Source: Leptolyngbya sp. FACHB-8 (GTDB lineage Bacteria; Cyanobacteriota; Cyanobacteriia; Elainellales; Elainellaceae). From it: 59,160 nt of DNA. The position numbers and the translations under genes are program-made. The number at the start of each line of letters is the position of its first letter. Within the stretch, counting starts at the first letter, position 1. The DNA is taken from contig NZ_JACJOO010000049.1 in assembly GCF_014695575.1 (NCBI RefSeq), positions 1-59,160 on the forward strand, in the 5' to 3' direction. The notes under the pieces are model-generated. The model was not told where the DNA came from, searched no databases, and saw only the letters and a list, made by a program, of their open reading frames with translations. Positions 33,421 through 41,747 of the stretch are shown here, piece after piece.

Positions 33421-34548
33421 ATGAGAATTGCAATTGTCAATGACATGGTGCTAGCGATCGAAGCAATGCGACGGGTGTTATTAACCGTTGCTGAGCACCA
33501 GGTCGTTTGGGTGGCAAAAAACGGTATCGAGGCTGTTACCAAATGTGCTCAAGATACTCCTGATCTGATCCTGATGGATCTGATCATGCCTGAAATGGAT
33601 GGCATTGAAGCGACTCGACAGATCATGCAGAAGACTCCTTGCGCTATATTGGTGGTCACTGTCGATGTCAAACAAAATGCTGCCAAGGTGTTTGAAGCTA
33701 TGAGTTGCGGTGCGCTCGATGCGGTCAACACTCCCACTCTTGGAACTCAGGGCGACCCAGAATCGGCGCAAATCCTTCTCCACAAAATTGCTACCATCGA
33801 GAAACTTACCCGCCACTCGGTGTCTCCTTCCTCCTTCCCCCTTACGCATCACTTAGCGACACAACGTCGCACTCGATCACTCGATCGCTCCCCCAGTGAC
33901 TTAGCCAACCCTCTGAATTCCAAATCTCCACCCATCCATCCATCTACCGATCCGCCGATCCGCCCATCCACCCTTTTCTCCACCCCCCTCCTGGTCGCCA
34001 TTGGAGCCTCCACAGGTGGCCCTAAAGCCCTCGCCACAATTCTCGCCCCTCTTCCTGCGGACTTTGATGCGGCGATTGTTATCGTTCAGCACGTAGACGC
34101 TCAGTTTGCAGAAGGTTTGATTGAATGGCTGGGTCATCAAACGGCTCTCACCGTTAGAAAAGCGGTTACTGGCGATCGCCCCACCTCAGGAACGGCTCTT
34201 GTCGCCTGTAGCAACGACCATCTATGCCTACAGCGAAACCGTACCCTCGCTTATGTGAAAGAACCCAGCGACTATCCCTACCGCCCCTCCGTCGATGTTT
34301 TCTTCAAGAGCCTGGCCCGCCATTGGCGTCTGCAGGGAACGGCGATGCTGTTAACTGGAATGGGGCGGGATGGTGCAGAGGGGCTCAGCCAGCTTCGCCA
34401 ACGGGGTTGGTATACGATCGCCCAAGATAAGGTGAGTAGTGTCGTGTATGGAATGCCTAAAACAGCTGTTGAATTAGACGCAGCAGTGGCTGTTTGCAAT
34501 CCTAAGGAGATTGCCGAGTATTTGCTACACGTATCCTCCAAACTATGA
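33421..34548 (+). CDS. cheB: CheB methylesterase with receiver (WspF-like)
   Basis: 375 aa. The receiver (1-125) starts [16 protein letters not shown], with an Asn-Asp pair (7-8) and phosphoacceptor Asp53; the VNDM start is typical of WspF. An unusually long linker (about 130-188) includes the repetitive [15 protein letters not shown]. The methylesterase domain has the catalytic triad Ser197 (GASTGG), His224 and Asp317 (GMGRDG). It demethylates the receptor, giving adaptation; in Pseudomonas, loss of WspF locks the pathway on. The stop overlaps the next start by 4 bp (ATGA), so translation is coupled to the cyclase. Confidence 0.93.
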   Translation: MRIAIVNDMVLAIEAMRRVLLTVAEHQVVWVAKNGIEAVTKCAQDTPDLILMDLIMPEMDGIEATRQIMQKTPCAILVVTVDVKQNAAKVFEAMSCGALDAVNTPTLGTQGDPESAQILLHKIATIEKLTRHSVSPSSFPLTHHLATQRRTRSLDRSPSDLANPLNSKSPPIHPSTDPPIRPSTLFSTPLLVAIGASTGGPKALATILAPLPADFDAAIVIVQHVDAQFAEGLIEWLGHQTALTVRKAVTGDRPTSGTALVACSNDHLCLQRNRTLAYVKEPSDYPYRPSVDVFFKSLARHWRLQGTAMLLTGMGRDGAEGLSQLRQRGWYTIAQDKVSSVVYGMPKTAVELDAAVAVCNPKEIAEYLLHVSSKL

Positions 34549-36029
34549 ACGACCCCATTACGGTCCTGCTGATTGACGATCAAACTATCATCGCGGAAGC
34601 GGTACGGAAAATGCTGGTTAACGAAAGGGATATCACCTTTCATTACTGTAATAATCCTCTGCAAACTATCAAAGTGGCAAAGTCTTGCCAACCCACGGTG
34701 ATTTTGCAAGACCTGATGATGCCGCAGATAGATGGGCTTTTATTGGTGCGTTTGTTGCGATCGCTTGATGCCCCTACCTATCAAGTTCCTCTAATCGTTT
34801 TGTCCAGTGAGGAAGACCCTGTTATCAAAGCGCAAGCTTTTGAATATGGGGCGAATGATTATTTAGTGAAACTGCCCGATCGCGTTGAGTTGCTGGCTCG
34901 AATTCGTTACCACTCCAAAGCCTATAATAACTTGCTCAAACGGCAGGAAGCTGAAGCTCTACTCCGCGAGGAAAATGAGCAACAGGCTCTCTACATTCAA
35001 CAGGTGAATAAAATTACAAATGCAGCTTCTGCTGTTGAGCAAAACATATTTGAAGACACCCAGCTAGACGATGTTTCTGCTCGTAAAGATGAACTTGGGC
35101 AACTGGCACGGGTGTTTACCCAGATGGTCAAAACGGTAAAAGTGCGCGAAGCAGAATTGGAGCGACTGAAAGATTCTCTGGCACGATTTTTCCCAGATGA
35201 ATATTTGCGATTTCTGCGTAAAGACAGCGTGATTGATGTGCAACTGGGGGATTTTGTTAGCAAAACCATGGCTGTTATGTTTAGCGATATTCGCTCATTT
35301 ACCACCATTTCTGAAGGGATGACACCTCGCGAAAACTTTAATTTTATCAATGCTTATCTAAAGCGAGTAAGCCCCGAAATTCGCAATCACTACGGCATTA
35401 TTGTGAAGTTCTTGGGAGATGGCATGATGGCGGTTTTCCCGGATGGTGCTGATGATGCGATTGCCGCAGGAATCGCCAAACAACAACGGGTGCAAGAATA
35501 CAATGATCAGCGTCAGGCAAAAGGTAAACAACCCATTCACGTCGGTATTGGTATTCATGTGGGCCCCATGATGCTGGGCATGGTTGGAGAAAACCACCGC
35601 ATTCAAGGCGATGCATTTTCAGATAATGTGAATGTGACAGCCCGCTTAGAGGGGTTGACCAAAGTGTACGGAAGCTCCATGCTGATTACCGGACAAACCG
35701 TCGATCACCTTAGCAATCCTGAGACCTACCAAATTCGCTTTTTGGCAAATGCCTTGGTGAAGGGACGAACAGAGGCAGTCGCCGTTTATGAAGTATTAGA
35801 TGCTGAAACTGAAACAATCCGCGAGTTGAAACAACAAACATTGCCTCACTTTGAACAGGGTATTTTGTATTATCGCCATCGCGTCTTTACAGAAGCTAAA
35901 GCTTGTTTTGAGAAAGTTTTATCAATTCATCCCACTGACCAAACGGCTCAGCTCTATTGCGAGCAAATCACAATGTTATTATCCGAAGGAATTCCTGAGA
36001 ACTGGCAGGAAGCATGGACATTTGGATAG
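34545..36029 (+). CDS. WspR-like receiver fused to class III adenylate cyclase
   Basis: 494 aa. The receiver (1-125; Asp56 in ILQDLMMP, Lys109 in NDYLVKLPD, then [13 protein letters not shown]) follows the WspR receiver pattern closely. A coiled-coil/HAMP-like linker (125-220) leads to a class III cyclase domain (about 235-405) where WspR would have GGDEF. Metal-binding Asp248 (FSDIRSF) and Asp292 (FLGDG) are present, as are Lys288 and Asp356, which read adenine, and Asn/Arg in NVNVTARLE. The predicted product is cAMP. The C-terminal 60 residues look helical (TPR-like). It is the terminal gene of the operon and so its likely output. Phosphorylation by the CheA-REC kinase is inferred from the Wsp analogy. 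Confidence 0.9.
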   Translation: MNDPITVLLIDDQTIIAEAVRKMLVNERDITFHYCNNPLQTIKVAKSCQPTVILQDLMMPQIDGLLLVRLLRSLDAPTYQVPLIVLSSEEDPVIKAQAFEYGANDYLVKLPDRVELLARIRYHSKAYNNLLKRQEAEALLREENEQQALYIQQVNKITNAASAVEQNIFEDTQLDDVSARKDELGQLARVFTQMVKTVKVREAELERLKDSLARFFPDEYLRFLRKDSVIDVQLGDFVSKTMAVMFSDIRSFTTISEGMTPRENFNFINAYLKRVSPEIRNHYGIIVKFLGDGMMAVFPDGADDAIAAGIAKQQRVQEYNDQRQAKGKQPIHVGIGIHVGPMMLGMVGENHRIQGDAFSDNVNVTARLEGLTKVYGSSMLITGQTVDHLSNPETYQIRFLANALVKGRTEAVAVYEVLDAETETIRELKQQTLPHFEQGILYYRHRVFTEAKACFEKVLSIHPTDQTAQLYCEQITMLLSEGIPENWQEAWTFG

Positions 36030-36073
36030 ACTCGGGTCGGTTATGTTTCAAGCGTTTGCAAAGCGCTGTAAAG

Positions 36074-36134
36074 CTGTGGATGGGATGTGGTAGAAGGGGC
36101 ACTTCGTGCCCCTTCTACCACATCCCATCCACAG
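36074..36134. repeat. Perfect 29-bp-stem palindrome with TTC triloop
   Basis: Arms 36074-36102 and 36106-36134 are exact complements, with tip cac-TTC-gtg. Just left of it, caagcgtttgcaaagcgctg resembles the family B right end. It begins 44 bp after the cyclase stop and separates the operon from the next kinase gene. The rest of the 324-bp gap (36135-36352) shows no gene. Confidence 0.88.
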
Positions 36135-36352
36135 GTCTAGAACACCCCCAATTATGGGTTCTGGAAGTTTTGTCATGTACCGAGAGATTTATACACAACT
36201 ATCACTGGATAGCTTGTACCTTTCGACATAAAGTTTGCAAATATTGCTAGAGTACGAAGTTAGGTTGAAGCCTCCATCTTAAGGTAGATTCTCATTCATT
36301 GTGAACTTCGCTTGAATGGAGATACCCGTTTATGCATACGGATTAACGCTTC

Positions 36353-39300
36353 ATGAGACGCGATGCTGCCGGAAAGTTTGTGAACAACTGGAATTCCGAG
36401 ACAAAATATCGGGTGGGTGTATCACTCACCCGTACTGCCCAGCGATCGCTTGATCAGGAGGCCCAAAAACGGGGAATTTCTCGGTCTGAAGTGATTGAGC
36501 ACTTTGCTCGCAGTCTCGGTGCTGAACATTCTAATGATGCTGATGGGCTGTATTCCCAAATTGCGTTACTTCAACATCAAATTCTTGAGCAACAGCATGA
36601 AATCGCAGCTTTACGCAGTCAACAGCAACCATTAATGGCTCTACCAGACAATCCTTTGCTTGAAGCTGTTTTAGAACAGATGCCTGTGGGTGTCTTAATT
36701 GCCGATGCGAAGTCTGGCAAGCTAATGCTGGCGAATGAACAAGCTAAACAAATCACGGGGTACAGCTATAAAGAATTATTAGAGCTTGAAAGTGATGTTG
36801 CTACTGTTCCATTCGAAGCGTTTCACCCAGATGGAGAGATTTATACACCGGATGAGCATCCTTTGGTGCGATCGCTAAAAACCGGTGAGGTTATTACCGA
36901 TGAAGAGATGGAAATTTGCCACAGTGACGGTAGTCCTGTTTTCATCACCGTTAACTCGGTTCCCATCCTCGATCACCAGGGGCAAACTGTCGCAGCAGTA
37001 GCGGTCTTCCATGATGTGACCGAGCAGCGATCTATAGAACAAGTTTTACATGAAAATGACTTTCGGTTGCAGGCACTATTAAACGCAAATTTTATTGGCA
37101 TCATTATTGGTGATTTTCAAGGCAATATTTTGGAAGTCAATAATACCTGGCTCAATACTTTAGGGTATACCCGGGAAGAAGTTGTGTCGGGGGCCGTTAA
37201 TTTTCTTGAGATTACCCCACCTGAATTTCGGCATTTAGATCAGCAGGCGATGGCCGAAATGGAACAAGTGGGTTACCATGTACCATTTGAGAAAGAGTAC
37301 ATCCGTAAAGATGGTAGCCGCATTCCTGTTCTGATTGGAACTGCTTATTTGGGAGGCCCCGATGATTTAGGCGTGGGTTTCCTCATTGATCTCACTGAAC
37401 GCAAACGTCTGGAATCAGCGCTACAGCAGCGAGAGCAACACTACAAGATGGTGGCTGAAAATGCGCCAGACATTATTAGCCGTATTGATACAAAGTTTCG
37501 CCACGTATATGTTAGCCCCTCTGTAGAGAGAGTGACAGGCATTCCAGCCGATCAGTTTATGGGTAAAACCCATGCTGAATTAGGAATGCCCGAGCAGATC
37601 TACTGCCTCTGGCATGACAGTGTTCAGCAAGTATTTGATAGTGGACAAGAACGAACCATTGAATTTCAGTTTCCCACTCTTCAAGAAATACGGTGGTATC
37701 AAGCACGTATTGTTCCTGAATTCACCGACGATGGCTCTGTTGAAACAGTGTTAGGAATTGCTCGTGATGTGACAGATTATAAACAGGTTGAAGAAGCCTT
37801 ACGAGAAAGCGAAGAACGTTTGCGTCTGGCACTTACAGCTGCTCATATGATGGTGTGGGATATGGATTTGCAGAGCAATTGGATGGTTGTTTCTGCAAAT
37901 GCGCAACAGATCTGGGGCATACAAGAAGGTACAGGAGAAGATTTTGTTGCGGTGATCCATCCAGACGATCGCCTGCGGGTGTTACAAGCAGTCGAACGGG
38001 CCATGGCCGGAGGAGACACATCTTACTCGCAAGAATATCGAGTGATGAGCCCAGATGGTACTGTACGTTGGCTCAACAGCCAGGGGCGGATTTATCTGGA
38101 TGACATGGGGCGTGGAGTGCGAATGCTGGGCGTTTCGGTGGATGTAACGGAGCGTAAGCAGATTGAAGCAGAACGTGCTCAATTGCTAGAACGAGAACGT
38201 TTAGCAAGGCTAGAGGCAGAAAACGAACGCAAGCGATTATATGACATTCTGATGCAGTTCCCTGCCATGATTGGCATTGTTAAAGGGCCTGATCTGGTGT
38301 ATGAATTTGCTAATCCCACGTATCTGCAAATCACTGGTCAGACTTCTGACATGATTGGTAAGCCGATTCAGGAAGCTTTTCCAGATCTGGAAGGACCTAT
38401 TTATTTTGATGTGCTGAAGCAGGTCTATCAAACGGGAGAAACCTTTGTTCGAGAGGAATCACCGGTATGTTGGGATCGGAACGGTGATGGCGTGTTGGAA
38501 GAAGCATTTTTTACCTGCAATTTCCCAGCTTGGCGAGATGTTGAGGGAAACATTCAGGGTGTATTAATCTACAACTTTGAAGTTACAGCGCAAGTAAAAG
38601 CAAGGCAGCAAATTGAGCAATTATTAGAAGAACTTCAACGGAAAGAAAGACAGCAAAAGTTTTTAATTGAGTTGAATGATACGATGCGTGCCATTCAAGA
38701 CTCAAAAGAAATCATGTGGCAGGTCGTTTGTGCTACGGGAGAATACTTCAATGTCACCCGCTGTACTTATGGTGAAATTGATTCTACACAAGAATATGTG
38801 ATGGTCGATCGTGATTACTGCAATGGAGCTATCAGTATCGTTGGTAGCCATCATATGAATTCGTTTGGGCCTGATATCATCGCAGAATTGAAGCAAGGTA
38901 AAACTGTTGCTGTGGATGATGTGGATCAAGACCCTCGCACGGTCGGATCAGGGGCAGCGGCTTTTGATGCAATTCAAACAAAATCGCTATTGTGCGTTCC
39001 TTTGGTGAAAGCAGGAAAATTTGTTGCATTGATGGTATTGCACCACATGGCTGCTCGTCAGTGGACGGTAGAAGATGTCGTATTAATGGAACGCATTGCC
39101 GAGAAAACCTGGCTGGCAGTGGAGCGATCGCGCGTAGAGGAACAATTGCGCGAAAGTGAATCACGCTTGCAGCTAGCCCTGCGCATTGGACGCATGGGTA
39201 CCTGGGATTGGGACGTTCAAACGGGAACAACACGATGGTCAGAGGGATATTTCACGGTTCTTGGTCTGCAACCCAATGAATGTGAACCGAGTTATAAAAT

Positions 39301-41635
39301 CTGGGCCAGCCGTGTTCATCCCGATGACCTGGCTGAAACGGAGGCAAAACTCCAGCATGCGATGGACGAACGAACTGAATATCAGCACGAATACCGGATG
39401 CTCTGGCCAGATGGTTCGCTCCGTTGGGTTGGAGCACGAGGGCAGTTTACCTATGATACTCAGGGGCACCCCAAGCACTCCATTGGTGCGGTCATCGACA
39501 TCACAGAACGCAAGCAAGCAGAACAGGAACGAGAACAACTGCTGGAGCGCGAACGCATAGCGCGATCGCAAAGAGAAGTGGCTCAGCAGCAACTCGCAAA
39601 CATCTTTGAAACGTCTCCTATCGGGCTGGCTTTGCTGGATGCTCAACAGCGATTTGTGGCTATCAACGAAGCCCTGGCAGAGATTAACGGGTTAACCCGT
39701 GAGCAACACTTGGGCGTTTCGATTGCGGATCTTTTTGGTCACTCTGACTCCGGATTGGTTGAAATTTTTCATCGGATTTATACTACCGGGGAACCTTTCA
39801 TCTCGCCTAGTTTTGCGGTCAATATACCGGGGCGTAACGATCGCCGTCCCGGTTACTACAACGTCTACTATCTGCCAACAGTAACTGCAAATCATCAAGT
39901 CGAAGGCGTGCTGGTATACGTGGTCGATGTGACAGAGCGTATCCGGTTAGAACGAACGCAACGTTTCCTCTCCGAAGCCAGCGCAGTGCTGGCATCCTCT
40001 CTGGATTACCAGACGACGTTGGAGCAAGTTGCGCAGCTGACGGTGCCGGAATTAGCTGATTGGTGTACGGTCCATATTGTTGAGGAAGATGGCACTATCG
40101 ACCAAATTGCGGTCGCCCATATTAATCCTGATAAGCTGGCATGGGCTCATCAAATTCGCGAGAAGTACCCGTTAGATCCCAATGCGGAGCGAGGTGCCGC
40201 ACTGACATTGCGCACGGGGCAATCGGATTTTGTGCCAGAAATTCCCGACGAAATGTTGGTACATGCTGCCCATGACCCAGAGCATTTAGAAATTTTGCGA
40301 CAGGTCGGTTTCAGTTCTTTTATGTGTGTTCCCCTGCGTATTCAGGCCCGAATTATGGGTGTCATTTCCTTTATTTCGGCTGAATCTGGACGGCGATATA
40401 CGCCAGTAGATGTGCAATTTGCCGAAGAATTAGCGCATCGTGCTTCCTTAGCGATTGAGAATGCCCAGCTCTACCAAACTGCGCAACGCGATCGCGCCAA
40501 GGCGGAATCAGCTAACCGTATTAAGGATGAGTTTTTAGCGGTGTTGTCCCATGAGTTGCGATCGCCCCTCAATCCAATCCTGGGTTGGACCAATATGTTA
40601 CGCAGGAAGCGACTAGATGCAACGAAAACAGAGCAAGCGTTAGAAACCATTGAGCGCAATGCGAAGCTACAAGCCCAGCTCATTGAAGATCTGTTGGACG
40701 TTTCCCGCATTCTCCAGGGCAAGATGACCCTGAATATTGCGCCTGTGAATTTAGTCACGACCATTGAAGCGGCTTTAGAAACGGTACGTCTGGCGGCTGA
40801 AGCAAAACGTATTCAACTTCAAACCACGCTGAATCCAGTTGCTGGAAGTATTCTCGGTGATACGAACCGTCTGCAGCAGGTTTTTTGGAATTTGCTTTCG
40901 AATGCCGTAAAGTTTACGCAACCCGGAGGGCACGTGTCGGTTAAGCTTGAGCAAACTGGCATGTACGCTCAAATTCAGATTAAAGACACGGGCAGAGGAA
41001 TCAGTGCCGATTTCTTACCCTATGTGTTTGATTACTTCCGTCAGGAGGATGGTACCACCACCCGAAAATTTGGTGGATTGGGATTAGGGTTGGCGATCGT
41101 ACGTCAGATTACCGAACTGCATGGAGGAACGGTTTCGGCCGAGAGCCCGGGGCAAAATTTAGGAGCAACATTTACTGTTCGATTACCACTTAACCTGGTT
41201 GGGCAGGAACAGTCTTCTTCAGATAAGCCCTCAGAAGCCGGAGCAGACTTAACCGATATTCAAATATTAGTCGTCGATGACGACGCAGACATGCGGGAAT
41301 TAGCATCATTCGTTTTAACCCAATCTGGTGCGCAGGTCATAACGGCGGCTTCAGGAATGCAAGCATTGTCTCTGCTCAACCAATCGGTACCCGATCTGCT
41401 GCTCTGCGATATTGGTATGCCGGAGATGGATGGGTACACCTTAATTCGGCAAATCAGAAGGTGGCTCCCTGAGCAGGGTGGAAATATTCCGGCGATCGCC
41501 CTCACAGCCTATGCCGGAGAGATTAATCAGCAGCAAGCGTTAACTGCTGGGTTTCAAACCCATATTTCAAAACCGGTCGAACCCGAAAGGTTAGTACAAG
41601 CCGTTATTCATTTACTGCGTCCAGCCACTTCCTAG
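36353..41635 (+). CDS. Ribbon-helix-helix/PAS/GAF hybrid histidine kinase
   Basis: 1760 aa, soluble. Residues about 20-60 read KYRVGVSLTRTAQRSLDQEA then QKRGISRSEVIEHFARSLG, a ribbon-helix-helix (CopG/Arc-type) pattern: a short strand, helix, Gly turn, helix. A coiled coil (65-95) follows, then about five PAS domains (100-745), GAF (760-930), two PAS (935-1195), GAF (1205-1375), HisKA (His1400 in SHELRSP), HATPase (DTGRGIS) and a receiver (Asp1686). The GAFs lack bilin-binding cysteines. RHH domains normally dimerise and bind DNA; at the head of a sensor kinase this could mean DNA-tethered signalling or simply dimerisation. The C-terminal part is paralogous to the 6134-9985 kinase. ATG 36353 has no clear ribosome-binding site. 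Confidence 0.9.
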   Translation: MRRDAAGKFVNNWNSETKYRVGVSLTRTAQRSLDQEAQKRGISRSEVIEHFARSLGAEHSNDADGLYSQIALLQHQILEQQHEIAALRSQQQPLMALPDNPLLEAVLEQMPVGVLIADAKSGKLMLANEQAKQITGYSYKELLELESDVATVPFEAFHPDGEIYTPDEHPLVRSLKTGEVITDEEMEICHSDGSPVFITVNSVPILDHQGQTVAAVAVFHDVTEQRSIEQVLHENDFRLQALLNANFIGIIIGDFQGNILEVNNTWLNTLGYTREEVVSGAVNFLEITPPEFRHLDQQAMAEMEQVGYHVPFEKEYIRKDGSRIPVLIGTAYLGGPDDLGVGFLIDLTERKRLESALQQREQHYKMVAENAPDIISRIDTKFRHVYVSPSVERVTGIPADQFMGKTHAELGMPEQIYCLWHDSVQQVFDSGQERTIEFQFPTLQEIRWYQARIVPEFTDDGSVETVLGIARDVTDYKQVEEALRESEERLRLALTAAHMMVWDMDLQSNWMVVSANAQQIWGIQEGTGEDFVAVIHPDDRLRVLQAVERAMAGGDTSYSQEYRVMSPDGTVRWLNSQGRIYLDDMGRGVRMLGVSVDVTERKQIEAERAQLLERERLARLEAENERKRLYDILMQFPAMIGIVKGPDLVYEFANPTYLQITGQTSDMIGKPIQEAFPDLEGPIYFDVLKQVYQTGETFVREESPVCWDRNGDGVLEEAFFTCNFPAWRDVEGNIQGVLIYNFEVTAQVKARQQIEQLLEELQRKERQQKFLIELNDTMRAIQDSKEIMWQVVCATGEYFNVTRCTYGEIDSTQEYVMVDRDYCNGAISIVGSHHMNSFGPDIIAELKQGKTVAVDDVDQDPRTVGSGAAAFDAIQTKSLLCVPLVKAGKFVALMVLHHMAARQWTVEDVVLMERIAEKTWLAVERSRVEEQLRESESRLQLALRIGRMGTWDWDVQTGTTRWSEGYFTVLGLQPNECEPSYKIWASRVHPDDLAETEAKLQHAMDERTEYQHEYRMLWPDGSLRWVGARGQFTYDTQGHPKHSIGAVIDITERKQAEQEREQLLERERIARSQREVAQQQLANIFETSPIGLALLDAQQRFVAINEALAEINGLTREQHLGVSIADLFGHSDSGLVEIFHRIYTTGEPFISPSFAVNIPGRNDRRPGYYNVYYLPTVTANHQVEGVLVYVVDVTERIRLERTQRFLSEASAVLASSLDYQTTLEQVAQLTVPELADWCTVHIVEEDGTIDQIAVAHINPDKLAWAHQIREKYPLDPNAERGAALTLRTGQSDFVPEIPDEMLVHAAHDPEHLEILRQVGFSSFMCVPLRIQARIMGVISFISAESGRRYTPVDVQFAEELAHRASLAIENAQLYQTAQRDRAKAESANRIKDEFLAVLSHELRSPLNPILGWTNMLRRKRLDATKTEQALETIERNAKLQAQLIEDLLDVSRILQGKMTLNIAPVNLVTTIEAALETVRLAAEAKRIQLQTTLNPVAGSILGDTNRLQQVFWNLLSNAVKFTQPGGHVSVKLEQTGMYAQIQIKDTGRGISADFLPYVFDYFRQEDGTTTRKFGGLGLGLAIVRQITELHGGTVSAESPGQNLGATFTVRLPLNLVGQEQSSSDKPSEAGADLTDIQILVVDDDADMRELASFVLTQSGAQVITAASGMQALSLLNQSVPDLLLCDIGMPEMDGYTLIRQIRRWLPEQGGNIPAIALTAYAGEINQQQALTAGFQTHISKPVEPERLVQAVIHLLRPATS

Positions 41636-41657
41636 TAGACTGCGGCTTAACGCAACC

Positions 41658-41698
41658 TATGTTTTGTGTGAGGTGCGAAGCACCTCACACAAAACATA
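41658..41698. repeat. 19-bp-stem palindrome with GAA triloop
   Basis: Arms 41658-41676 and 41680-41698 are exact; the tip is GCGAAGC (41675-41681). It fills the 112-bp gap between the convergent kinase and cph2-like genes and could serve both as a transcript end. Confidence 0.85.
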
Positions 41699-41747
41699 AG
41701 TGGTGGACTTCCGCCTCAGCGTACTGGTTTCGTGACGCACAATTGAG

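Noticed and set aside
36353-41635. Bilin-binding GAF in the RHH-containing kinase
   Set aside because: Neither GAF has the canonical Cys-His/Tyr or a DXCF motif.
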